DNA of 64,000 bases from Leyella stercorea (GTDB lineage: Bacteria; Bacteroidota; Bacteroidia; Bacteroidales; Bacteroidaceae): the NCBI RefSeq assembly GCF_021531655.1, contig NZ_JADYUF010000002.1, forward strand, positions 1-64,000, read 5' to 3'. How positions within the stretch are numbered: the first letter of the stretch is position 1; every line of letters starts with the position of its first letter. The position numbers and the translations under genes were made by a program. Positions 24,666-34,182 of the stretch are shown here, in pieces. Under the pieces are notes generated by a model that made no database searches, was not told the DNA's origin, and saw only the letters and a program-made list of their open reading frames with translations.

Positions 24666-27557
24666 ATGAATACGACAAGAACTTTTTTGGAATATGTGGC
24701 TGAGGACATGTTAGCGAAATGGGGTACTGACATGTCACGCATTGTGGTGGTGTTTCCTAACAAGCGTGCCGCATTGTTCATGAACGAATATATGGCACGT
24801 ATGGCTGGCAAGCCTATGTGGAGTCCGGCATATACTACCATCAGCGAACTCTTCGGCAAGCACTCGGAGTATGTAGTGGGCGACTCCATAAAGCTGGTGT
24901 GCGACCTGCATAAGTCGTTTGTAAAGTGTACGGGCATTGACGAGACGCTCGACCACTTCTATGGTTGGGGACAGCTGCTGCTGACCGACTTTGACGACAT
25001 AGACAAGAATATGGCTGATGCCGACAAGATATTCTGCAACCTTAAGGACATACACGAGCTTGACGACCTGTCGTATCTTACTGACGAGCAACGCGAACTG
25101 CTGAAACGATTCTTTGCCAACTTCAGTCATGACCAGGAGACTGAGCTGAAGAAACGATTTCTGAGTCTGTGGAGTCACTTCGGCGACATATATCACGACT
25201 ATAACCAACGACTGAGAAACCAGGGCATAGGATATGAAGGTGCCATATACAGAGAGGTTGCCACAAGAAAAGACATAGAATTCGAGTATGACACATACAT
25301 ATTCGTAGGTTTCAACCTGCTTCAGAAGGTGGAGCAAGAACTGTTTGCCAATCTGAAGAAGGCTGGCAAAGCCCACTTCTACTGGGACTTCGACACCTAC
25401 TATATGCCTCGCAACAATAGTGCATATACCAATGCGGCTGGCAAGTATATAGCCATGTATCTTGAGGATTTTCCCAACGAACTTGACGTCTGCTCGGCAG
25501 ACATCTATCAGAATATGCGACGCCCTAAGGACGTGTCGTTCGTGATGGCATCGACCGAGAACATACAGGCAAGATATGCCTCGCAATGGTTGCGCGAGGA
25601 AGGCAGATGCCTGGCTGGCAGGAAGACTGCCGTCGTGATGTGCGACGAAGCCATACTGGCGCCTATTATACAAAGTCTGCCACCCGAGGCGGACAAGGTG
25701 AACATAACAAGTGGTTTCCCGTTGGGCATGACCCCAATAGCCTCGTTTGTGTCGCTACTGTTAGACACTTACACTTCGGGCATTGCGGGCAAGGGGACGT
25801 GCTATCGTGCGCAATATGCAAGCAAGCTTCTGAGGCATGCCTACACGCGCTATATTTCAGACAAGGCGAACGACGTGTACGCCACAATAAAAGAGCAGCA
25901 TCTGGTATATCCCGACCAGGCGACTCTTACAATGAACGGCGAAGACCAGGGATTGGCTTTGCTGTTCAAAACCATAAATATCGGCAACGTGCATTTGCTA
26001 CATCACGTAGAAACAATTATCAAGCTGATTGGTGTGAACGCCAAGGACACAGAAGACGCATTCCTGCAGGAGTCGGTGTTCAGAATGTACACCATCATAA
26101 ATCGACTGGAACAGCTGGCTGCCAACGGCGACATGGATGTAGACATTAATACATTGCGCAGACTGATAAAGCAACTGATAGCGGCTGCCACAATACCTTT
26201 TCACGGCGAGCCTGTAGTGGGAATACAGATTATGGGTGTGCTCGAGACGCGTAATCTCGACTTCAAGCACCTGCTGCTGCTATCGTGCAACGAGGGCAAC
26301 ATGCCTAAGGGCGTGAACGATTCGTCGTTCATACCTTATGCCATACGCAAGGCTCACGGACTGACTACCATAGACAATAAGGTGGCTATATACTCTTACT
26401 ACTTTCATCGGCTGCTGCAACGTGCCGAGGACATTACCATCGTGTACAACAACACTACCGACAACGGGCATACGGGCGAGATGAGCCGCTTCATGCTACA
26501 GATGATGGTGGACGGACAGAAAAAGATAAAGCATTACAATCTGCTTGCCGACAACTCGCCTATCGCACACAAGCCTAAGAGCATCAGCAAGACAGGAAGC
26601 ATCAAGGAGAAGCTCGACGGCATGAAGAGTCTTTCGCCATCGGCTATCAACAGATACATAAAATGTCCGCTTATGTTCTTCTATCAGTATGTGGCAAGCA
26701 TCAAAGAACCTGATTGTGAGGACGACGTGGTGGACAACCGTATGTTTGGCAATATATTCCATAAGTCGGCGCAACTGATATACGACGACATCATGAGTCA
26801 CAACAATGGCAGGATTGAGAAAGCCTCAATACAGAAATATCTGAACACCAAGGGTCTGCTGGAGAGCATTGTGGACAGGGCTTTCAACGAGGAACTGTTT
26901 AAGGTGAAGAACTCTATGCGTAGTCCCTACTACAACGGTCTGCATCTGATAAACCGCAAGGTGCTGATAGAATATCTCAGGCAGTTGCTGCATAGCGACC
27001 AAAGGACAGCTCCCTTCGAGATGCTGGCCCTGGAGGATGCCGTATACACTCAGATAGCATTCGAGACGGAAGACAATAATGTGCGCAAGATACGTATAGG
27101 CGGCATTATAGACCGACTGGACAGGGTGACAGACGCAAGGACCGGTGTGTCGACGATACGCGTGGTGGACTATAAGACGGGAATTCAAGCCACAAGAAAG
27201 ATTAAGGAGATTGAGGAGATATTCTCGGATATGAATATCAGCCAAAAACATTCCGACTATTATCTGCAGGCTATACTCTACTCGCTCATCGTTGACAATT
27301 CAACCAAATACAACAAACAGAAGGATTGCGTCAGTCCGGCATTGCTCTTTGTCAAGCAGGCTTCGAAGGAGAACTACGACCCTGTGCTTGAGATTGACTC
27401 GCAAAAGATTGCAAACGTTAGAGAATATAAGGTGGAGTTTGAGCAGCATCTGAAGGAAGTGCTGCACGACATCTTCAACACGAACTTACCATTCACGCCG
27501 ACAACGGACAATACACGCTGTGACAAGTGCGCTTATAGAAGAATATGTAAGGTTTGA
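24666..27557 (+). CDS. addB: AddB-like nuclease subunit with iron-sulfur cysteines
   Basis: This 963-residue partner of AddA has a degenerate N-terminal helicase-like fold (VVVFPNKRAALFMNEY) and a C-terminal PD-(D/E)xK nuclease domain (IRVVDYKTG near residue 835). The four cysteines of the AddB iron-sulfur staple can be seen: one in RYIKCPLMFFYQY and three at the C-terminus in RCDKCAYRRICKV, the C-x2-C-x5-C pattern. Length and order after addA are as expected. It converges on dnaB, with a hairpin between. Confidence 0.92.
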   Translation: MNTTRTFLEYVAEDMLAKWGTDMSRIVVVFPNKRAALFMNEYMARMAGKPMWSPAYTTISELFGKHSEYVVGDSIKLVCDLHKSFVKCTGIDETLDHFYGWGQLLLTDFDDIDKNMADADKIFCNLKDIHELDDLSYLTDEQRELLKRFFANFSHDQETELKKRFLSLWSHFGDIYHDYNQRLRNQGIGYEGAIYREVATRKDIEFEYDTYIFVGFNLLQKVEQELFANLKKAGKAHFYWDFDTYYMPRNNSAYTNAAGKYIAMYLEDFPNELDVCSADIYQNMRRPKDVSFVMASTENIQARYASQWLREEGRCLAGRKTAVVMCDEAILAPIIQSLPPEADKVNITSGFPLGMTPIASFVSLLLDTYTSGIAGKGTCYRAQYASKLLRHAYTRYISDKANDVYATIKEQHLVYPDQATLTMNGEDQGLALLFKTINIGNVHLLHHVETIIKLIGVNAKDTEDAFLQESVFRMYTIINRLEQLAANGDMDVDINTLRRLIKQLIAAATIPFHGEPVVGIQIMGVLETRNLDFKHLLLLSCNEGNMPKGVNDSSFIPYAIRKAHGLTTIDNKVAIYSYYFHRLLQRAEDITIVYNNTTDNGHTGEMSRFMLQMMVDGQKKIKHYNLLADNSPIAHKPKSISKTGSIKEKLDGMKSLSPSAINRYIKCPLMFFYQYVASIKEPDCEDDVVDNRMFGNIFHKSAQLIYDDIMSHNNGRIEKASIQKYLNTKGLLESIVDRAFNEELFKVKNSMRSPYYNGLHLINRKVLIEYLRQLLHSDQRTAPFEMLALEDAVYTQIAFETEDNNVRKIRIGGIIDRLDRVTDARTGVSTIRVVDYKTGIQATRKIKEIEEIFSDMNISQKHSDYYLQAILYSLIVDNSTKYNKQKDCVSPALLFVKQASKENYDPVLEIDSQKIANVREYKVEFEQHLKEVLHDIFNTNLPFTPTTDNTRCDKCAYRRICKV

Positions 27558-27568
27558 TTCAGTTGAAA

Positions 27569-27607
27569 GTTGAGGGTTGAAAGTAATCATAACTCTCAAC
27601 CCTCAAC
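27569..27607. terminator. Hairpin between addB and dnaB
   Basis: GTTGAGGGTTGA (27569-27580) pairs with TCAACCCTCAAC (27596-27607). The sequence belongs to the GTTGAGAGTTGA intergenic family also seen at 53355-53508. There is no long T-run on either strand, so its function as a terminator is likely but not certain. Confidence 0.55.
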
Positions 27608-27620
27608 TCTCAATTAATCA

Positions 27621-29174
27621 CTAAAATGGAGCTGGCGAAGAAGGTTCACCAAATGGGGCGTCATCGGGCATTCCTTCCAAATCGGGTGGCAACGGCATGC
27701 CTGATCCACCATTCATCTTGCTGCCTATAATCTCCGAACCGAAAGGAGCATCGCCTATAGGAGCCGACTGCTTCTCAGGGTCTTGGAAGCGGGTGAACTC
27801 TCCACGGAAGGTTAACAACACATCGCCCGTAGCACCCTTACGGTGCTTGGCTATGATAATCTGTGCCATGCCACGAAGGTCGTTGCCCTTCTCGTCATGA
27901 AGAATGTGATAATACTCGGGACGATGCACAAACAGTACCATATCGGCATCCTGCTCGATGGCTCCCGACTCACGAAGGTCGCTCAGCTGCGGACGCTTGC
28001 CCTCAAGACCTTCACGATTCTCAACAGTACGGTTCAACTGCGACAATGCAAGAATTGGAATATCAAGCTCCTTGGCAAGTCCCTTGAGCGACTGCGAAAT
28101 CTTTGATACCTCCTCCTGACGGCTACCGAAACGCATACCATTGGCATTCATAAGCTGAAGGTAGTCAATCATGATAATCTTGACACCCTTCTCGCGTACC
28201 AGACGACGAGCCTTTGTACGCAACTCGAAGATGGACAGACCAGGAGTGTCGTCAATATACAAGGGCGAACCCTGCAGCAGACGGATGTTCTTGTCCAATC
28301 GTTCCCACTCATCAGGAGCCAACTGACCATTGAGCATCTTGTTGCCAGGAATCTCACATACATTGGAAATAAGACGGTTGACAAGCTGCACATTGTTCAT
28401 CTCAAGCGAGAAGAACGCAATGGGGGTGTTGTAGTCAACCGCAATGTTCTTGGCAAGCGAGAGTGCAAACGAAGTCTTACCCATCGCCGGACGTCCGGCA
28501 ATGATGACAAGGTCAGAACTCTGCCATCCACTCGTCTTCTTGTCCAATTCCTCATATCCCGTAGGCACACCTGTAAGACCACCGGCATTGGCTTGCGCCT
28601 TCTGCAGAATGTCAATGGCCTTGGTGATGACAGGGTCTACCTGGGTGTAGTCCTTCTTCATGTTGCGCTGCGACAACTCGAAGAGCGAACCTTCAGCCTC
28701 CTGCATCAGTTCGTCTACATCCTGGGTCTCGTCGAAAGCCTTTGTCTCCACAACGCTGGCATAAGATATGAGCTGACGTGCCAAATATTTCTGAGCAAGA
28801 ATCTTGGCATGATACTCTATATGTGCCGACGATGCCACATGCGAACTAAGCTCTACTATGTATGGCGCACCGCCCACATCCTCTATAGTACCCTCACGCT
28901 TAAGCTCGTCGACAACGGTCATGATGTCGACAGGATTCTCGTTCATAGACAATGTCTGTATGGCATTGTATATCTTCTGATGACGTGGTTCGTAGAATGT
29001 CTCAGGGCGCAAAGTCTCGGACACCATAGAGAAGGCATCCTTGTCAATCATAAGCGCTCCCAGCACCACCTTCTCTATATCAACAGCCTGTGGCTGCAGA
29101 TGGCCGTAGTTCTTGTCGAACGCCTTGCCCTGCGACTGCTTGCCCGACTTTCTTTCTGTACTTGTATTTGGCAT
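27621..29174 (-). CDS. dnaB: Replicative DNA helicase DnaB
   Basis: DnaB unwinds DNA at the replication fork as a hexamer. The 517-residue protein has the N-terminal DnaG-interacting domain (PQAVDIEKVVLGALMIDKDA) and the RecA-like domain with Walker A GRPAMGKTSF and further motifs (IIMIDYLQLM, LSQLNRTVENR, RESGAIEQDADMV). ATG 29174 (MPNTSTERKS) is chosen; a longer frame to 29345 would overlap panD. No intein is present. The C-terminus is Gly/Pro-rich. It lies 23 bp after panD in the same direction. Confidence 0.96.
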   Translation of the reverse strand: MPNTSTERKSGKQSQGKAFDKNYGHLQPQAVDIEKVVLGALMIDKDAFSMVSETLRPETFYEPRHQKIYNAIQTLSMNENPVDIMTVVDELKREGTIEDVGGAPYIVELSSHVASSAHIEYHAKILAQKYLARQLISYASVVETKAFDETQDVDELMQEAEGSLFELSQRNMKKDYTQVDPVITKAIDILQKAQANAGGLTGVPTGYEELDKKTSGWQSSDLVIIAGRPAMGKTSFALSLAKNIAVDYNTPIAFFSLEMNNVQLVNRLISNVCEIPGNKMLNGQLAPDEWERLDKNIRLLQGSPLYIDDTPGLSIFELRTKARRLVREKGVKIIMIDYLQLMNANGMRFGSRQEEVSKISQSLKGLAKELDIPILALSQLNRTVENREGLEGKRPQLSDLRESGAIEQDADMVLFVHRPEYYHILHDEKGNDLRGMAQIIIAKHRKGATGDVLLTFRGEFTRFQDPEKQSAPIGDAPFGSEIIGSKMNGGSGMPLPPDLEGMPDDAPFGEPSSPAPF

Positions 29175-29197
29175 AAAAGAATCTAACGACTGCGTTT

Positions 29198-29545
29198 CTA
29201 CTTGACAACCTTGTTGTTTTCGGGGAACACCACCGTAGGACGGAACTTCTTGGCTTCCTCGAAATCCATCAAAGCATAAGAAATGATTATAACGGTGTCG
29301 CCAATGGCCACCTTGCGTGCCGCAGCACCATTGAGGCAGATACATCCGCTGCCACGCTCACCCTTTATAATATATGTCTCGAAACGCTCGCCATTGTTGT
29401 TGTTGACAATCTGCACCTTCTCGCCCTCAATCATATTGGCAGCATCCATAAGGTCCTGATCGATTGTGATGCTGCCCATATAGTTGAGATTGGCCTGTGT
29501 CACCTGTACACAATGCAGCTTGGATTTCAATACTTCTATCATCAT
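29198..29545 (-). CDS. panD: Aspartate 1-decarboxylase PanD
   Basis: PanD makes beta-alanine from aspartate for pantothenate synthesis. It is a pyruvoyl enzyme made by self-cleavage of the Gly24-Ser25 bond, visible in NYMGSITID. Other conserved parts are [16 protein letters not shown] and [16 protein letters not shown]. The length of 115 residues is normal. panC lies 35 bp upstream, so precursor supply and condensation are encoded together. Confidence 0.96.
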   Translation of the reverse strand: MMIEVLKSKLHCVQVTQANLNYMGSITIDQDLMDAANMIEGEKVQIVNNNNGERFETYIIKGERGSGCICLNGAAARKVAIGDTVIIISYALMDFEEAKKFRPTVVFPENNKVVK

Positions 29546-29580
29546 AACGGTAAAAATACTTTCTAAATGTTTGTTGCTGA

Positions 29581-30435
29581 CTATTCCTTAAATGTAATAT
29601 GGTCGATAAGACGTATAGGGGTCTTGCCACAATATACGGTTATGCAACCGGCAATATACTGGCTGTCGTCCCACGACTGCACTTCCTGCAATGTGTTGCC
29701 ATCGACGATTGAGAAATACTCCACCTCAAGTCCGTCAACGGCATTGATGTCGGCTACCACCTTGTCGTGAGTCTCCTTAAGCGTATGGGTGGCACCATAT
29801 TCCTTGCCCGCCTTAAGTGCGCTGTAAATCTTGGGAGCAATGGCACGCTCGTCGGCAGAGAGAAGAGTGTTGCGCGAACTCTTTGCCAATCCATCGGCCT
29901 CGCGTATGGTGTCGCACTCTACTATCTGCAGCTTCAGACCGAGATAGCGCACCAAAGCCTTGACAACAGCTATCTGCTGCCAATCCTTTTCGCCAAAATA
30001 AGCTCTGTCGGGACGCACAATATAGAAAAGACGTGACACTACCTGGCAAACGCCATTGAAGTGACCGGGACGATGGGCTCCTTCCATAACCGTCGTAACG
30101 GGAGGAAACTCAAAATGCCTGTTGTCCTTTGTGGGATACATCTCTTCTACAGAGGGTGCAAAAACATAATCGGCACCACATTGTTCCAACAAAGCGCAAT
30201 CGGCATCGAGCGTACGCGGATAACGATCCAAATCACCTTGGTCGTTGAACTGAGTCGGATTGAGGAATACTGATACAACCGTAACATCATTCTCTGACAC
30301 GCTACGATTGACAAGCGATGCATGACCCTCATGAAGAGCGCCCATAGTTGGGACTAATCCTACTGACTTACCTTCTTTCCGAACTTCGAACAACTCATTC
30401 TGAAGTTCAACAATACTTCTGAACAGTTTCATCAT
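29581..30435 (-). CDS. panC: Pantothenate synthetase PanC
   Basis: PanC joins pantoate and beta-alanine using ATP. The 284-residue protein has the nucleotidyl-transferase-type signatures [16 protein letters not shown] (HxGH as HEGH) and [18 protein letters not shown], then YFGEKDWQQ and SSRNTLLS. It is first in a panC-panD-dnaB run. panB is not in the window. ATG 30435 or the next codon could be the start. Confidence 0.96.
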   Translation of the reverse strand: MMKLFRSIVELQNELFEVRKEGKSVGLVPTMGALHEGHASLVNRSVSENDVTVVSVFLNPTQFNDQGDLDRYPRTLDADCALLEQCGADYVFAPSVEEMYPTKDNRHFEFPPVTTVMEGAHRPGHFNGVCQVVSRLFYIVRPDRAYFGEKDWQQIAVVKALVRYLGLKLQIVECDTIREADGLAKSSRNTLLSADERAIAPKIYSALKAGKEYGATHTLKETHDKVVADINAVDGLEVEYFSIVDGNTLQEVQSWDDSQYIAGCITVYCGKTPIRLIDHITFKE

Positions 30436-30642
30436 TTTTTAATTTTAACGCCATAAGCCATTCACCATTTTTATAACACTAAACAATACGGGTAACGGCT
30501 TAAAGCTTGTATCCTTTTGAATTTTCGATGCAAAATAACAACTTTTTTCTTAAACGGGAAAGAATAAATCTAAAAATATGACAAATACTGACCTCAAATA
30601 ACGTTATTAACAAAAAACGACGATTTTCCGAACTTTTTTTTA

Positions 30643-30650
30643 TACCTTTG
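30643..30650 (+). promoter_or_regulatory. Promoter -7 box for the glycogen synthase-like gene
   Basis: TACCTTTG followed by CA, 65 bp ahead of the start at 30716. The 280-bp gap to panC otherwise shows only AT-rich sequence. Confidence 0.7.
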
Positions 30651-30715
30651 CACCTGTTTTACGCGCACACAAACAAATCATAGTAATATGGCGCGACAAT
30701 AAAAAAGAATCAAGC

Positions 30716-31513
30716 ATGGCAAAGAAAATCTTATTCATCAATCAGGAGATATCCCCGTACGTTCCAGAAACTACACTTTCTGTAATGGGTAGAGACCTTC
30801 CAAGCAAAATGCAAGAAGAAGGTTTTGAAATACGTACATTCATGCCGAAGTGGGGCAATATCAACGAGCGTAGAGGACAACTGCATGAGGTAATACGTCT
30901 GTCGGGCATGAACCTCGTTATAGACGACACCGACCACCCGCTCATCATCAAGGTTGCCTCTATTCCGCAGACACGCCTTCAGGTGTACTTCATCGACAAC
31001 GACGACTACTTCATGAAGCGCAAGATGGCTACCGACGAGAACGGCGAGGAATACGAAGACAATGGCGAGCGTGCCATATTCTTTGCAAGAGGCGTTCTTG
31101 AGACTGTAAAGAAACTGCGTTGGTCGCCCGAGGTAATCCACTGCCAGGGATGGATGGGATATATCGTTCCGCTATTCATCAAGACTGCATACAAGGACGA
31201 GCCTACATTTGCAGGCACTAAGATCGTTACATCCATATTCAGCCAGGGACTCACCAAGAAGATTGGCGACAACTTCAAGCGCTGCCTTGAATTCAAGGAC
31301 ATCACCGAGGAAAGCCTGTCGGACTATAAGGACGACTTCGACTTCATCGAAATGTGCAAGCTCGCCATCGACCATAGCGACGCCGTGGTGGAAGCCGAGG
31401 CTGATACCTACCCCGAACTTATAGAGTATGCCAAAAGCAAGGGCATAGAGGTTCTCCCCTACTCTGGCGAGGGAGCCAACGATGCCTATAAAGCGTTCTA
31501 TGAGAGCCTCTAA
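30716..31513 (+). CDS. Glycogen synthase-like protein, N-terminal GT5 domain only
   Basis: The 265-residue protein matches the N-terminal (starch-synthase catalytic) half of GT5 glycogen synthases. It begins with KKILFINQEISPYVPET and contains the VIHCQGWMGYIVPLF region that corresponds to the usual H-x-H-DW loop. It lacks the C-terminal GT1-type domain that binds ADP-glucose and carries part of the active site. Because no frameshift or truncated sequence follows, this short form seems to be natural, and similar single-domain versions occur in Bacteroidales. Whether it is catalytic is doubtful. It is followed after 40 bp by the DUF4270 gene. Confidence 0.8.
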   Translation: MAKKILFINQEISPYVPETTLSVMGRDLPSKMQEEGFEIRTFMPKWGNINERRGQLHEVIRLSGMNLVIDDTDHPLIIKVASIPQTRLQVYFIDNDDYFMKRKMATDENGEEYEDNGERAIFFARGVLETVKKLRWSPEVIHCQGWMGYIVPLFIKTAYKDEPTFAGTKIVTSIFSQGLTKKIGDNFKRCLEFKDITEESLSDYKDDFDFIEMCKLAIDHSDAVVEAEADTYPELIEYAKSKGIEVLPYSGEGANDAYKAFYESL

Positions 31514-31553
31514 ATAAAAAGGGGAACTTTATCTAACATTATATTTTTGTAAG

Positions 31554-33002
31554 ATGAAAATAAAACTACTGGCAGGTATCGCACTTGCCTCTATAGCTTT
31601 GGCATCGTGCGACGACAATACAAGCGAGCTTGGATCGTCGCTCATCGGCAATGCCGACAAGCTGGAAATCACTACCGACACTTTCGGGATAATCTCTAAT
31701 TCGGCTGAAATGGGTGCCGTATTGTCAAACAGCTCTACAGGATGTCTCGGCAAGGTGCGCGACCCTGAGACGGGAGCCTACCTCACAAGCAGCTTTATGA
31801 CCCAGTTCTACACTCCCGAGGACTTCACTTTCCCCGTGAAGGACAGCATAAAGAGTCTGGACAGCAACAAGCGTATCATAGCCGACTCGTGCGACATTCG
31901 TCTGTACTACACCAACTTCTTTGGCGACTCATTAGCCACAATGAAGATGTCGGCTTACGAACTGACCAAGCCTGTACCCGAAACCGGCAAGTACTACTCC
32001 GATTTCAATCCTGAGGGCGAATATGTCACACCACAGTCGATGAAGGTCAGCAAGATGTACACTCTCACCGACCTCAATGTCGACGAGAGCACACGCAACA
32101 ACAGCGACTATATGCCGGGCATACGCATTCCGCTGAGCAGAGAATACGGCACAAAGATTATGAACGCATACTATGAGCATCCTGAATACTTCAAGAACGC
32201 TTATGCCTTCATACACAATCTGGTTCCGGGATTCTACTTCAAGACTACAAGCGGCATAGGCTCAATGGCATACATCCGTCTGAGCCAGCTCAACGTCTAC
32301 TTCCGCCACAAGACCACTTACACTATGACTGACGGAACCAAGAAGGACACCATATATGCTGCTATGGCTTCGTTCCCAGGAACCGAGGAGGTGCTGCAGA
32401 CTACAAGAATCCAGAACGACCAGAACGTTATCAGCCAGCTCGTAGCCGACAACTCTTGCACTTACATCAAGTCACCCGCAGGCATCTATACAGAACTCAC
32501 CCTGCCTGTGACACAGATTGTAGAGAAGGAATATACCGTTGGCGGAAAGGTGTACAGCCACAAGAACGACACTATCAACTCGGCTAAGGTTGTGCTGCAT
32601 CGTATCAATAACATTCAGGACAGCAAGTATACGCTGGACGCACCAAAGACTCTGCTCATGCTGCCCAAAAGCGATGTGAAGGCATTCTTCGAGAACAACC
32701 GCACAGCCGACTACAAGACATCGTACCTTGCAACGTTCAACAGCTCTACCAATACATACACCTTCAACAATATCGGAAGTCTGATAAAGAACCTCTACGA
32801 CAAGGCAGACCGCACAGACACCGATTGGAACAAGGTGGTACTGATACCCGTCAGCGTTAGCTACGACACCTCGAGCGGTGCAACGGAACTGATAAGCGTA
32901 AACAACGACATGTCGATGACAAGCACTCGTCTGGTACGTGGAAATAACGACACCAAGGACAGCAAGATAACCATAAGCGTCATCTACAGCAAGTTCAAGT
33001 AA
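31554..33002 (+). CDS. DUF4270 family lipoprotein
   Basis: The 482-residue protein has the lipobox ALASC with cysteine at residue 19 and should be exported and lipid-anchored. The mature N-terminus (SELGSSLIGNADKLEITTDTF) and the later beta-rich body are characteristic of DUF4270. The molecular role is unknown. It follows the glycogen synthase-like gene and precedes a 45-residue protein gene six bases downstream, so all three may be transcribed together. Confidence 0.8.
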   Translation: MKIKLLAGIALASIALASCDDNTSELGSSLIGNADKLEITTDTFGIISNSAEMGAVLSNSSTGCLGKVRDPETGAYLTSSFMTQFYTPEDFTFPVKDSIKSLDSNKRIIADSCDIRLYYTNFFGDSLATMKMSAYELTKPVPETGKYYSDFNPEGEYVTPQSMKVSKMYTLTDLNVDESTRNNSDYMPGIRIPLSREYGTKIMNAYYEHPEYFKNAYAFIHNLVPGFYFKTTSGIGSMAYIRLSQLNVYFRHKTTYTMTDGTKKDTIYAAMASFPGTEEVLQTTRIQNDQNVISQLVADNSCTYIKSPAGIYTELTLPVTQIVEKEYTVGGKVYSHKNDTINSAKVVLHRINNIQDSKYTLDAPKTLLMLPKSDVKAFFENNRTADYKTSYLATFNSSTNTYTFNNIGSLIKNLYDKADRTDTDWNKVVLIPVSVSYDTSSGATELISVNNDMSMTSTRLVRGNNDTKDSKITISVIYSKFK

Positions 33003-33008
33003 ATAGCT

Positions 33009-33146
33009 ATGGCTGACAACTTTTTAGAACGCCAGCGACGCGACTATGAGGAGCGTAAGCAGCAATGGCAGAAAAGCACTACAAAGAAAACCGTAAGCGT
33101 GGCGGAAATACTAAGAAAGTCACGCCAACGGTTCAACAATGACTGA
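33009..33146 (+). CDS. Small basic protein of 45 residues
   Basis: ATG 33009 lies six bases after the DUF4270 stop and opens a 45-codon frame ending TGA 33146, directly before a terminator. The protein begins MADNFLERQRRDYEERKQQW and is rich in Arg, Lys and Gln, probably one amphipathic helix with a short tail. Similar MADN-LER starts are familiar from small Bacteroidales proteins of unknown function. The position between a gene and its terminator supports translation. Confidence 0.6.
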   Translation: MADNFLERQRRDYEERKQQWQKSTTKKTVSVAEILRKSRQRFNND

Positions 33147-33150
33147 ACCA

Positions 33151-33205
33151 CAATGGACAATTACGATTAAAACAAAAAATCGTGATTGTCCATTGTTGTT
33201 TTATA
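33151..33205 (+). terminator. Terminator after the DUF4270 group
   Basis: An 18-bp stem (33151-33168 with 33178-33195, one T-G wobble) is followed by TTGTTTTATATTTTT. From here to the yigZ stop at 33395 nothing else is recognisable. Confidence 0.85.
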
Positions 33206-33394
33206 TTTTTGACATACCATCACCGTTTATCATGGCTCACATTCAGCTCACCATGTGTTGGCAACAACAACTCATACTTGTCTTTATAGTAAAGGGCCTG
33301 TAAAGACAACGAACCTGCCACGCATATAGTGAATATATATTGTTTATTGGATTTAGTTATATAAGCTTCTATGGGCTTTTTATGGATTTTCGGT

Positions 33395-33994
33395 TCAGTC
33401 GTCCTTGAACGACAGTTTCTCTAATTTCTCTTTCAATACCGGAGCCTCCGACGCCCTTATTGACAATCGTATCTCACAGGTGTTGTCGTAAGTCTGACCT
33501 ACAATGCGAGGCGACATCTCCTTGATTATCTTCATCACATCGTTCATCATTATATAAGGAAAGTCGTAGACTACCTCCTCTTCCTTGTAGAGCTTCACGA
33601 TCTCGGCTGCGGCTATAGCTTCAGCAGCTGCTGTGCGATAGGCTACTATGAGTCCACTAGTGCCAAGATTCACTCCTCCATAATATCTCACAACGATGAT
33701 GAGGATATCTGTAAGGTCGTTTTTGGTAATCTGTCCGAGTATCGGTTTGCCGGCAGTGCTACTCGGTTCGCCATCGTCATTGGCACGAAATTGCGAATGG
33801 TCGGCTCCGAGAGTATATGCCCAACAAACATGGCGGGCATCGTAATACTTCTTGCGATGTTCGGCAACAATATTTTTCACTTCCTCTTCTGTGGTGACAT
33901 GAAAGGCAAAAGCGAGAAACTTGCTTCGTTTCTCACTGTAAAAGCCCTCTGCAGGGCTGTCTGTTATTGTCAAATATTCGTCTATCAGCTCCAT
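33395..33994 (-). CDS. YigZ/IMPACT family protein
   Basis: This 199-residue protein belongs to the UPF0029/IMPACT family. The signature block is visible as FRANDDGEPSSTAGKPIL (about residues 69-86), followed by VVRYYGGVNLGTSGL. The eukaryotic relative IMPACT regulates translation stress signalling; the bacterial role is not settled. It has its own promoter (34031-34024) and is not obviously linked to its neighbours. Confidence 0.92.
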   Translation of the reverse strand: MELIDEYLTITDSPAEGFYSEKRSKFLAFAFHVTTEEEVKNIVAEHRKKYYDARHVCWAYTLGADHSQFRANDDGEPSSTAGKPILGQITKNDLTDILIIVVRYYGGVNLGTSGLIVAYRTAAAEAIAAAEIVKLYKEEEVVYDFPYIMMNDVMKIIKEMSPRIVGQTYDNTCEIRLSIRASEAPVLKEKLEKLSFKDD

Positions 33995-34023
33995 TTGCTT
34001 GTGTTCGTTCAGTAAATAATATG

Positions 34024-34031
34024 CAAAGATA
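34024..34031 (-). promoter_or_regulatory. Promoter -7 box for yigZ
   Basis: TATCTTTG on the minus strand, 29 bp ahead of the start. It lies in the phrase GCAAAGATAGTGCAAA, also seen in the repeat before tex. Confidence 0.6.
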
Positions 34032-34182
34032 GTGCAAATAAATTATAAATTATTAATTATCAGTTATTAATTAATAATCTCGCAACAAATGAAAGCCAAT
34101 AAATAACAAAAATAGGAGGCTAAGGCGTGGACACCATAACCTCCTACTGTAAGGTATTAATTAAAAACTAATAACTAATAAC

